Shown here: positions 20,786 through 27,466 of the stretch, in pieces | Position numbering within the stretch: the first letter of the stretch is position 1 | Layout: every line of letters starts with the position of its first letter | Source of the DNA: Bacteroidaceae bacterium | Lineage (GTDB): Bacteria; Bacteroidota; Bacteroidia; Bacteroidales; Bacteroidaceae | Direction: 5' to 3' | Assembly (NCBI GenBank): GCA_021443405.1 | Contig: JABUUA010000011.1 | Coordinates: 1-27,466 of the forward strand | Length of the DNA: 27,466 bases | Made by a program: the position numbers and the translations under genes | Notes under the pieces: generated by a model | Databases searched by the model: none | Told to the model about the DNA's origin: nothing | The model's input: only the letters and a program-made list of their open reading frames with translations

Positions 20786-22421
20786 GGTTGTTGGGTTTTA
20801 TGGGTGTGAATTGCGGAATGTCGAAGAGGGGCTGGCCCACACAGGCCGACGGCTGCTGTATGCCCAGCACTTGGGCCACCGTGGGCGCAATGTCCACGAT
20901 GCGGCACGGACGACTGTCGCGCCGCCCCTGCGGAACGCCGTAACCGAGGAAGAGACAGGGGATGTGCGTGTCGTCGGGCGTCCACAAGGCGTGGCTCGCG
21001 CCCTTCTTGTTCTGGTGGTCGCCGTAGCGGAACGCCTCCATGACGCCGGCTTCGGGAACCACCATGATGCGGCCGCTGCGCTTGGGGTGATAACCGTTGC
21101 GCGTCATCGTGCGGAGCGGTTCGGGCAGGTAGTCGGGCATCCGCTCCATGTCGAAGGCGTATTGTACCTCCGGCATGCGGCGCAGTGAGTCGCAGACCAC
21201 GTCGCACACTTGTTCCGGCGTAAGGCCGGCGCGGCGAATCGTCGCCTCGTCGAGGTCGATGCGATAGTCGTGGATGTTGATGACGAACGGCCCGGTCTTA
21301 CCGAACGAGCGCTCCACCAAGGTGTTGAGCGCGGGAACAATACGGCTGCTCTCCCAAACTTGCGAGGGCAGTTTGTGGTCCTCGCGGAACTGAGGAGCGT
21401 GCTGACCGGCGTGGTCGGCCGTGAGGAAGGCGGTCCAACGACCCCGTCCCACCTTCTGGTCGAGGAACTGGAAGAAGCGGGTGAGGTCGTCGTCGAGCCA
21501 CAGATAAGCGTCCTCGATGTAGGGCGAATGCGTTCCCACTCGGTGCGACAGTGCGTCGGTGCTGCTCACGCTCACGGTCAGCATGTCGGGAACGTCGTCA
21601 CTCCCGAGCTCTTCTCCCTCGATGGCGGCCATGGCCATGTCGAAGGTGATGGAAGCTCCCCAGGGCGTGTTGCGGATTTCGTCGCCCACCATGTGCTCGA
21701 TGCGCGGGTCGAATCCGTGGCTCTGCACATAGGTCTCGGGGGCATATTTCAACTGCTTCGGCCAGTTGCGCTGCATGTATTGCTCCGCCAACTTGCGGGC
21801 GTTGAAGTCGCGCACCCACTGCGGCAGTTCCTCCATGTAGTAGGAACTGGTGATGAAGTCCGTGTTCTTTCCGCCGTCCATCCAGTAGGCGGCGGTGGCG
21901 GCGTGGCCGGCGGGGAGAATCGCCGCGCGGTCTTTCAGCGCCACGCCGATGGTCTTTCCGCGGAAATTCGTGGCCAGTCGCAGTTCGTCGGTCACGGTCG
22001 TGGGCAAGAGGTTGCGGGGCGACATCTGTCCATAGGCGCTTGTGCTGCCCACGGTGTGCACTTCCTTGTCCTCCGCCGCATACACGCGAACGCCATCTTT
22101 ATAGAAATAATTGCTGGCGATGCCCGTGAAAGCCGGCACTGTGCCCGTATAGACGCAGGCATGTCCCACGGCGGTCACGGCCGGCAGATAGTTCACGTGG
22201 CAGTAGGTGGCGTTGTAACCTTCGCGCATCATGCGTTGGAATCCGCCCGTTCCGAAGCGCGAACCGTAGCGCTCCAGGTAGTCCCAGCGCATCTGGTCGA
22301 TGATGATTCCCACCACCAGTCGGGGTTGTGCCACGGTGTGAACGCCCCACAAAAGTAGACATATCAGTACGGCGGCTCTCACGCGCGCGATTCTATTAAG
22401 ATAACTTATACGGTGCTTCAT
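20748..22421 (-). CDS. PafA-like alkaline phosphatase
   Basis: A secreted phosphomonoesterase of the alkaline phosphatase superfamily, 557 residues from this start. A signal peptide (MKHRISYLNRIARVRAAVLI onward) ends near VAQP. The first metal site is in IIIDQMRWD; the nucleophile is the Thr in NYLPAVTAVGH (about residue 83), as in PafA, not the Ser or formylglycine of other families. Later metal ligands lie in SVSSTDALSHRVG and LTADHAGQHAP. PafA releases phosphate from many organic phosphates, including nucleotides, in the periplasm. An alternative ATG at 22448, 2 bp after the GH92 gene, would add nine residues; A-rich sequence before 22421 and a better signal peptide favour the shorter form. 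The 3' end overlaps the first kinase by 38 nt. Confidence 0.9.
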   Translation of the reverse strand: MKHRISYLNRIARVRAAVLICLLLWGVHTVAQPRLVVGIIIDQMRWDYLERYGSRFGTGGFQRMMREGYNATYCHVNYLPAVTAVGHACVYTGTVPAFTGIASNYFYKDGVRVYAAEDKEVHTVGSTSAYGQMSPRNLLPTTVTDELRLATNFRGKTIGVALKDRAAILPAGHAATAAYWMDGGKNTDFITSSYYMEELPQWVRDFNARKLAEQYMQRNWPKQLKYAPETYVQSHGFDPRIEHMVGDEIRNTPWGASITFDMAMAAIEGEELGSDDVPDMLTVSVSSTDALSHRVGTHSPYIEDAYLWLDDDLTRFFQFLDQKVGRGRWTAFLTADHAGQHAPQFREDHKLPSQVWESSRIVPALNTLVERSFGKTGPFVINIHDYRIDLDEATIRRAGLTPEQVCDVVCDSLRRMPEVQYAFDMERMPDYLPEPLRTMTRNGYHPKRSGRIMVVPEAGVMEAFRYGDHQNKKGASHALWTPDDTHIPCLFLGYGVPQGRRDSRPCRIVDIAPTVAQVLGIQQPSACVGQPLFDIPQFTPIKPNNRAHSSSRKHRQR

Positions 22422-22450
22422 ATTTTTTGTTTTTATACACTTCTTCATTC

Positions 22451-25400
22451 TTATGGTTCTTTCGGCTCAGACATTATCGTCACCTCACAATTTTCTGTAA
22501 TCACGCCTTGCGGTCGCTCGTGGATGAAGCCTTCGCCCAGACAGGGACGACGGTCGTAAACGCCCTGTGGATAAGTTGTCACGCGCTGGGGAGCAATATC
22601 CACCCCGTCCAGCGTGATGTGGTGAACTTTGCCGGTGACATCGGCGCCCACAAAGGAACCGTTCTCGCTCCAGCCCTTGATGTTGCGGAACGTGATGTGG
22701 GAAACCTCGCCGCAGCGTCCCGCCTTCGCTCCGCGCGGGAAGCGCCAGCCGGCGTCTTTGTGGTTGCCCACGGCGCGCGGATAACTGGTCACGTAGATGG
22801 GCTCGGCCTTTCCCCACCACACATCGCTGAACAAACGGCACTCCACCACCATGTTCTGGAAGGTCACGTTCGTGACGGTCCCCTCGTCGCGATTCTGAAT
22901 GCCGAGTCCGCGGTTGCTGGCGCGGATGACGCAGCGGTCGAACGTCACGTTCTGTATGCTGTCCATATTCTCGCTACCTATCTTGATGGTGCACGAGCGC
23001 CCCGTCATCACGCAGTCCCAGACCTCTATGTCGCGGCACTGCTGCGAGAGCATCACCAGACCCTCGGGACGCCCGAGATATGTGAAAGCCTCCTTGTAAC
23101 CGGGACTATATTCGCGGCGGTTCTTCAAGCAGATGCAGTCGTCGCCGCTCTCGATGTGGCAGTTCCAAATCTTCACGTTGCGGGTGTGGTCGAGGTCGAT
23201 GCCGTCGCCGTTGCGTATCTTCAACTGGTTGAGCAGACTCATGTCGTGAATCTTTGCCCCGTCGCAACCGACGAGATGCACCGTCCAGTAAGCGCCGTTC
23301 TGCACCGTCACGCCACTGATGTCGATGTCGCGCACGCCGAACAGGGTGAGCAGATGCGGACGCGGGTCGAACTTCGGGTCCTTGAGGTCCTTCAGCACGT
23401 AGCTGTCCTCCAGTTCGGGACCCATGAAAGCGATGCCGTTTCCGTCGATGATGCCGTCGCCGCTGATGGTCAGGTCCTCCTCGCCATTGGCCCACAACCA
23501 CAACATTCCCTCGCCGCGATTGTCGCCGAATGCGCTCAGGTGATAAGTCTCCTCGCGGGGGTCGGCCAGCAGACAACTGGTGGCCTCGAAGTGATAGTCG
23601 ATGTGTCCGCGCAACTGCAACGGGCCGCAGAGGAACGTATGTCCGGCCGGGAACACCACGCGACCGCCGCCCTGCTGGGCACAGGCATCGATGCAGCGCT
23701 GCACGGCCTGCGTGTCGTCGGTACGGCCGTCGCCCACGGCGCCGTAGTCGAGCGGCGACCACTGCTGCTGGCACGGTGCAAAAACCGTGGTGCAGGGATG
23801 GTCGCCCATCTCCAACTCCAGCGTTCCGCCCCGCACGATGTCGGCGTGAGCGATGAAGGGGCGGGGGAGAGGTGCGCCGTTGAGACGGGCCGACTGAATG
23901 TAGATATTGCGCTGACTGGCGTTGTGGGCCAGGATGGTGAAGGTTTTTCCGTTCGTCAGCGGCAGGCGCACTTCGGGGAACACCGGGCTTCCGAGGGCGT
24001 ATTCGGCCGACACGGGACTCACAGGATAGAAGCCGAGACTGGCGAACAGTAACCATGCCGACAGCTGGCCGGCATCGTCATTGCCCGAGAGTCCGCCAGG
24101 CAGCAGGGCGTATTCGCTCGCCAATATCTGGCGGACGGCGTGCTGCGTCTTCCACGGCTCGCCGGCGTAGTCATAGAGATAAGCCACCTGATGGCAAGGC
24201 TCGTTGCCGTGCCAGTAGAGTCGCTGGTCGAACAGACTGTCGAGTCGGGCCACGAAGCGCTCGCGTCCGCCCATGGTCCGTATCAGTCCGTCCACGTCGT
24301 GAGGTACGTACCACGAGTAATGACAACTCCAGCCTTCGGTGATGAACGACGGGCGTTGCTTGAAGTTACGCTCCTCTTCCGTCTCGCCCACAAAGGTTCC
24401 GTCCGCTCGGCGTCCGGCCACCCATCCAGTGGCGGGGTCGAACACGTTGGCCCAGTTGTGGCTGCGGGCCATCAGCTCTGGGTAGTGCTCGCGGTCGCCC
24501 ACCAGTCGGGCCATCTGCGCCACGCAGTAGTCGTCGTAGGCATATTCCAGTGTCCGGCTGCTCTGCTCGCGATGGTGGAAGGCGTGGGCCACGGTGTCCT
24601 CTAAGGGAATGTAGCCGTGGCGCAGGTAACTCGTCAGCGCGCGGCGGCCGCGTCCGTCGGCATAGGCAGCGTCGTCGGGCGTTTCCGTGGCGTTGCGGAG
24701 CATGGCGTGGTAGGCGGCGTCACGGTCGAAACCTCCGATGCCTTTCACGGCGGCCTCGGCCAGAATGGCGGCGCAGTGGTCGCCTATCATGGCGGCGGTG
24801 TAGTGGTTCCAGCAGGGGAATGTGGGCAACCAGCCTGCGGCAGCGGTCATGTCCACCAGCGACTGCATCATGTCGCCCACGCGTTCCGGGGCGGTGATGG
24901 TGAGCCACGGGTGCAAGGCCCGGTAGGTGTCCCAGGCCGAGAAGTCGGTGTAGTAATGGGCGGCGTGCTGAGGAGCAGTGCCGGCGAAACCAGGATGCCG
25001 CCCATCGGCATCGGTGATGTCGTGCGGCAGGAAGGCGGCGTGGTACTGAGCCACGCGGAATTGCGCCACCAGCGCCGGTGAGGCCGCGTCGGTCAGCAAA
25101 ACTTGGTCGAACTGTTGTTGCCAGATGGTGTGGAGCCGCGAGCGCACGCGTTCGAAGTCCCAGTCGGGGATTTCTGCCTCCAGGTTGCGCCGTGCCGCGT
25201 CGGCGTCGGTGAAGGACGTGGCCCACTTCACCAGCACGTCGCGCTGCTTGAAGCGCACCCACAGCCGTCCCTCGTCGTAGCCGTAGCGGGCCACGTCGGC
25301 GGGGCGTAGCTGCACACAGCAGTAACCCGTCATGCCCGTCGGCTCGCCCCAACCCTGATAGATGCGGCGCACGGGGTTGGTGGCCACGATGCGACAAAGC

Positions 25401-25945
25401 TCGGGGTCGTAGGTGACACTGCCTTCGGGACTGTTCGACTCAAACACCATGTAGGCGCGTTTGGCACTGTCGAAGCGGAAGTGCAGGAGCGAGGCGCGCG
25501 CTGTGGCGGTCATCGAGGCCTGCACTCCGGGCATCGTCACGCTGTAGAGGTCGGGCCGTGCCACCTCGTCGCGGTAGGGTAGGGCGCGTTCCTCGGGGGC
25601 GGTGTGCTGGATGTTGGGGAGCGGCATGAGCGTGAACGAACCGTAATCCTGCGTGCAACCGCCCACCACCCAATGGCTGGCGCGGAACCCTTGCAAGCGC
25701 GTGTCGCTGCTGTAGTAGGGGCACACGCCCTTGGCCTCCGAACTGCGGGTCTGTGGCGTCCAGAATGTCATGCCGTGGGGCTCGAGCACCGCGGGCAGAC
25801 AATGGCCTTGCTCCTCGGTGTGTTTCCCGAAGCGTCCGGCCGTGCGCGTCTGCGCCGCCTGTGTGCCGAGGCGGGTGTCGATGATGGTCTCGGCGTGCAA
25901 CCACTGCGCTCCGAGGCAAAGAAACAAGAGTAAAAACTGCTTCAT
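22451..25945 (-). CDS. GH92 alpha-mannosidase fused to a GH28-type beta-helix glycosidase
   Basis: A 1164-residue secreted protein with a signal peptide (MKQFLLLFLCLGAQWLHA). Residues about 20-730 match GH92, a calcium-dependent exo-alpha-mannosidase family, with the catalytic-site segments GNEPCHQVAYLYDYAGEPWK (near 578) and LSGNDDAGQLSAW (near 622). Residues about 735-1164 start WSPLDYGAVGDGRTDDTQ and form a right-handed beta-helix of GH28 (polygalacturonase) type, with NGDGIDLDH (near 912), SGDDCICLK (near 935), TIKIGSE (near 985) and NRGLGIQNRDEG. The usual GHG histidine motif is not seen, as in some bacterial GH28 groups. The frame is unbroken. I start at 25945, since the -7 box TATCTTTG lies inside the longer frame from 25993. 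It heads the operon with pafA and the kinases. Confidence 0.88.
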   Translation of the reverse strand: MKQFLLLFLCLGAQWLHAETIIDTRLGTQAAQTRTAGRFGKHTEEQGHCLPAVLEPHGMTFWTPQTRSSEAKGVCPYYSSDTRLQGFRASHWVVGGCTQDYGSFTLMPLPNIQHTAPEERALPYRDEVARPDLYSVTMPGVQASMTATARASLLHFRFDSAKRAYMVFESNSPEGSVTYDPELCRIVATNPVRRIYQGWGEPTGMTGYCCVQLRPADVARYGYDEGRLWVRFKQRDVLVKWATSFTDADAARRNLEAEIPDWDFERVRSRLHTIWQQQFDQVLLTDAASPALVAQFRVAQYHAAFLPHDITDADGRHPGFAGTAPQHAAHYYTDFSAWDTYRALHPWLTITAPERVGDMMQSLVDMTAAAGWLPTFPCWNHYTAAMIGDHCAAILAEAAVKGIGGFDRDAAYHAMLRNATETPDDAAYADGRGRRALTSYLRHGYIPLEDTVAHAFHHREQSSRTLEYAYDDYCVAQMARLVGDREHYPELMARSHNWANVFDPATGWVAGRRADGTFVGETEEERNFKQRPSFITEGWSCHYSWYVPHDVDGLIRTMGGRERFVARLDSLFDQRLYWHGNEPCHQVAYLYDYAGEPWKTQHAVRQILASEYALLPGGLSGNDDAGQLSAWLLFASLGFYPVSPVSAEYALGSPVFPEVRLPLTNGKTFTILAHNASQRNIYIQSARLNGAPLPRPFIAHADIVRGGTLELEMGDHPCTTVFAPCQQQWSPLDYGAVGDGRTDDTQAVQRCIDACAQQGGGRVVFPAGHTFLCGPLQLRGHIDYHFEATSCLLADPREETYHLSAFGDNRGEGMLWLWANGEEDLTISGDGIIDGNGIAFMGPELEDSYVLKDLKDPKFDPRPHLLTLFGVRDIDISGVTVQNGAYWTVHLVGCDGAKIHDMSLLNQLKIRNGDGIDLDHTRNVKIWNCHIESGDDCICLKNRREYSPGYKEAFTYLGRPEGLVMLSQQCRDIEVWDCVMTGRSCTIKIGSENMDSIQNVTFDRCVIRASNRGLGIQNRDEGTVTNVTFQNMVVECRLFSDVWWGKAEPIYVTSYPRAVGNHKDAGWRFPRGAKAGRCGEVSHITFRNIKGWSENGSFVGADVTGKVHHITLDGVDIAPQRVTTYPQGVYDRRPCLGEGFIHERPQGVITENCEVTIMSEPKEP

Positions 25946-25961
25946 CGTCCTTCTTTTTCCA

Positions 25962-25969
25962 CAAAGATA
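25962..25969 (-). promoter_or_regulatory. Putative -7 element for the GH92-GH28/pafA/kinase operon
   Basis: TATCTTTG on the minus strand matches TAnnTTTG and lies 16 bp before the ATG at 25945, giving a very short leader. A TTTG occurs at 25994-25991, 21 bp upstream rather than the usual 19. Confidence 0.6.
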
Positions 25970-26017
25970 CGAATAAGCGAGCGATAAAACCAAATTTTAT
26001 TTGGGTTTTCCGAGCGT

Positions 26018-26057
26018 GAGTATCTTCGAGATATTCTTCGAGATACTCTCAAAGATA
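26018..26057. repeat. Short repeats and dyad upstream of the GH92-GH28 operon
   Basis: TCTTCGAGATA occurs at 26023-26033 and again at 26035-26045. GAGTATCT (26018-26025) is complementary to AGATACTC (26041-26048). A second TATCTTTG -7 box lies on the minus strand at 26050-26057. The arrangement could be an operator with an alternative promoter for the operon. Confidence 0.45.
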
Positions 26058-26194
26058 CTACTATGTGCCCTTATGTGCAAGCCGAAGCGCAAGAAAATCG
26101 GGGAAAATTTTTGTGTTTGTTCGGTCGCTCGTGTTCTTGGAATGGAAGTTGGGCGCGTGCGTGAGCCATGTGAGTTCCCTTGTGTTCTATGTGT

Positions 26195-27079
26195 TTACTC
26201 GAGCGTCAGCCCCAGTCCCACTGCCCATTCCCAGACGGACGTCGCCGAGGTCCACATTCGTGTCGCACTCGCTTTTATGATGAAATGCGGCATGGGACGG
26301 AGGCTCATACCGAGCGTGGCGTAGTGGGTGACACCGGCGTCACACGTAAGATCGTAGCGGATGAAGGGCACCAGGCGCGGGTCTGCTTGAGAACGCGAGC
26401 ACAGAAAAGAACGACCCGCCTCGGCGCCCACATGCAGGGCGTGCCGTTGAGGTGCATAGGTGGTCATGCCGCGCACAACGCCTTTTGCCGACAGATAATT
26501 CATTTCGACACTGGTTATCAGTTCACCGTCGTAGTAACCGCTCGTCGCCACGTGCAGCGTGTGTGTCGGCATCCACTCGCCTCTCAGACAGAAGGCCACG
26601 GCGTCTGCGTGGAATTGCGTCTGCACTTCGTAGCGCCACAGCGGAGAACTGCCTGTAAGCGACACGCCAGTCCCGTTGCTGACTGCAGGCAGAACGGCCT
26701 CCTCGCCCGCGGGAAGTTGCGCACAGAAGTGGTCGAAAGGGTGGTCGTAGAGGTTCGCCATGCCGATGGGAACTGCCAGTCGGCCCGCTCGCACCGCGGC
26801 TCGGTCGGTCCAGCGCTTCTGCACATAGAGTTGGGCGACCTCGAGTGCGTCGGTCATTTCCAGTTCGCCTACGATGCTCCAACCCCGCGTCCACCTTCGT
26901 TCCACGTTCACCACCACGTGCGGCAGGGCGGTCTGCCAACCCTTTCCGTTGGTTGTCACATTCATTTCGCCGTAGCCCTCCACGCTGCACGTCGGCGCTG
27001 TTTGCGCCAATGCTCCGAATGAAAATCCCCATGTAAGGCCGAGCGCCACGGCCGTTCGTTGTAGGAAAGTTGTCATCAT
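26195..27079 (-). CDS. Outer-membrane beta-barrel protein, porin-like
   Basis: A 294-residue protein with a signal peptide (TTFLQRTAVALGLTWGFSFG) cleaved near ALAQ. The mature chain is a series of alternating amphipathic strands, with tight turns such as NVERRWTRGWSIVGELEM and RAGRLAVPIGMANLYDHP. That pattern, and the early plug-like GMANLYDHPFDHF segment, is typical of small porins related to the phosphate-selective porin O/P type, although assignment to that family is tentative. It ends in a strand (WAVGLGLTLE). It is the only gene on its transcript in this window, with a TACCTTTG -7 box at 27100-27107. An ATG at 27076 is an equally good start. The substrate is unknown. Confidence 0.75.
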   Translation of the reverse strand: MMTTFLQRTAVALGLTWGFSFGALAQTAPTCSVEGYGEMNVTTNGKGWQTALPHVVVNVERRWTRGWSIVGELEMTDALEVAQLYVQKRWTDRAAVRAGRLAVPIGMANLYDHPFDHFCAQLPAGEEAVLPAVSNGTGVSLTGSSPLWRYEVQTQFHADAVAFCLRGEWMPTHTLHVATSGYYDGELITSVEMNYLSAKGVVRGMTTYAPQRHALHVGAEAGRSFLCSRSQADPRLVPFIRYDLTCDAGVTHYATLGMSLRPMPHFIIKASATRMWTSATSVWEWAVGLGLTLE

Positions 27080-27099
27080 ATTCTATTGTTTTTCGGCTG

Positions 27100-27107
27100 C
27101 AAAGGTA
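27100..27107 (-). promoter_or_regulatory. Putative -7 element for the porin-like gene
   Basis: TACCTTTG on the minus strand matches TAnnTTTG and lies 20 bp before the ATG. A TTG is present at about the -33 position (27130-27128), a partial match. Confidence 0.6.
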
Positions 27108-27350
27108 GTGTCTTGCCCAGCGCACCGCAATACCGAAAACTGGGTAAACAATTCGTTTTCAATAGAGCCTGTTTGCTTACAATTGAAACACCATATCACG
27201 TTTTCGGTTTCTTTTTGTCGACAGATTTTTGACGATATTTCGACTGAAATAGAGCGGGCGCGTCGTTGCACGGAGACACTTGAAGAACGAAAATGAGGTT
27301 CTGCAGTCGTCCGAGACAAGACATACGCATCTCTTGGACGTTTTATCTAT

Positions 27351-27438
27351 ACGAATGAGCCCATTCTTCCTGACGAATGAAGGGATTCATCGGGTCGTTT
27401 TTGCCGATTTCTCGGGACTTTTTTGCGAGTTTCTCTCG
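27351..27438. repeat. Degenerate 22-bp phased tandem repeats
   Basis: Blocks starting at 27351, 27373, 27395 and 27417 resemble their neighbours. The first two share ACGAATGA and an ATTC at the same offset (15 of 22 positions match). The second and third match at 12 of 22. The third and fourth share TTTTTGC followed by TTTCTC (15 of 22). The first block contains a GAATG-agcc-CATTC dyad. Confidence 0.6.
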
Positions 27439-27466
27439 GCGAATAATTTTAACTCCCTTATTATTA

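Larger units (their letters stand above)
27080..27466. other. Non-coding region upstream of the porin-like gene, with phased repeats
   Basis: No supportable gene was found in these 387 bp up to the window edge. The region holds the porin promoter (27100-27107), an A/T-rich tract (27170-27250) in which TCGACAG (27218) and TCGACTG (27240) stand 22 bp apart, and a run of 22-bp phased repeats (27351-27438). Short reading frames here have no recognisable product. Confidence 0.6.

Noticed and set aside
21210..24052. Two long plus-strand frames opposite the phosphatase and the GH92-GH28 gene
   Set aside because: They are opposite well-supported enzymes and encode low-complexity His/Val/Ala-rich sequence.
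27083..27319. 78-codon minus-strand ORF upstream of the porin-like gene
   Set aside because: It covers the porin promoter, and its composition resembles translated non-coding DNA.
1..27466. tRNA, rRNA, CRISPR arrays, insertion sequences and integrases
   Set aside because: None was recognised. Repeats present are short and degenerate without CRISPR-like unit and spacer structure, and no transposase or recombinase motif was seen.

Overview
The window looks like a chromosome segment from a fairly GC-rich member of the Bacteroidales, most likely Prevotellaceae. Three things support this. Several promoters match the Bacteroidetes consensus TTTG-N19-TAnnTTTG, including an exact match upstream of position 18738. 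Shine-Dalgarno sequences are largely absent. The gene families are Bacteroidetes-typical: DUF5687 permease, DUF5063 protein, PafA-like phosphatase, GH92, tandem deoxynucleoside kinases and a FimB/Mfa2-like lipoprotein. The assignment comes from reading the sequence only; no database search was run.

Layout. 1-6097 (minus strand): a truncated ABC ATPase and its DUF5687 membrane partner, then trxB, a lolA-like gene and ftsK, with ftsK-lolA-trxB reading as one unit. 6098-6192 is a divergent promoter region. 6193-17052 (plus strand): DUF5063 protein, RNase D-like 3'-5' exonuclease, RlmI-type rRNA methyltransferase, a nucleoside-type MFS transporter, then a tightly coupled run of rsmE, a membrane-anchored protein of unknown function, an ABC ATPase, an FtsX-like permease, a kinase/RapZ-C fusion, a MurU-like nucleotidyltransferase and a lipoprotein. 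17053-17435 is non-coding and holds a probable small RNA on the minus strand. 17436-18410 (minus) is a Na+/Ca2+ antiporter. 18738-19463 (plus) is a free-standing RecQ C-terminal module. 19548-25945 (minus) is an operon of a GH92-GH28 fusion glycosidase, a PafA-like phosphatase and two deoxynucleoside kinases. 26195-27079 (minus) is an outer-membrane beta-barrel protein. 27080-27466 is non-coding and contains phased 22-bp repeats.

How the genes may work together. The kinase and MurU-like genes overlap by ATGA and match the AmgK/MurU route that returns MurNAc to UDP-MurNAc. The kinase carries a RapZ C-terminal domain, which in E. coli RapZ senses glucosamine-6-phosphate, so an aminosugar sensor may be built into a cell-wall recycling enzyme. 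This is the most interesting system in the window. The minus-strand operon pairs secreted hydrolases (glycosidase, phosphomonoesterase) with cytoplasmic deoxynucleoside kinases. Together with the MFS transporter this would fit nucleotide scavenging, but the link is an inference. Other points of note are the orphan RecQ C-terminal protein, the sRNA candidate, and degenerate direct repeats with an exact 22-bp phase in separate intergenic gaps.
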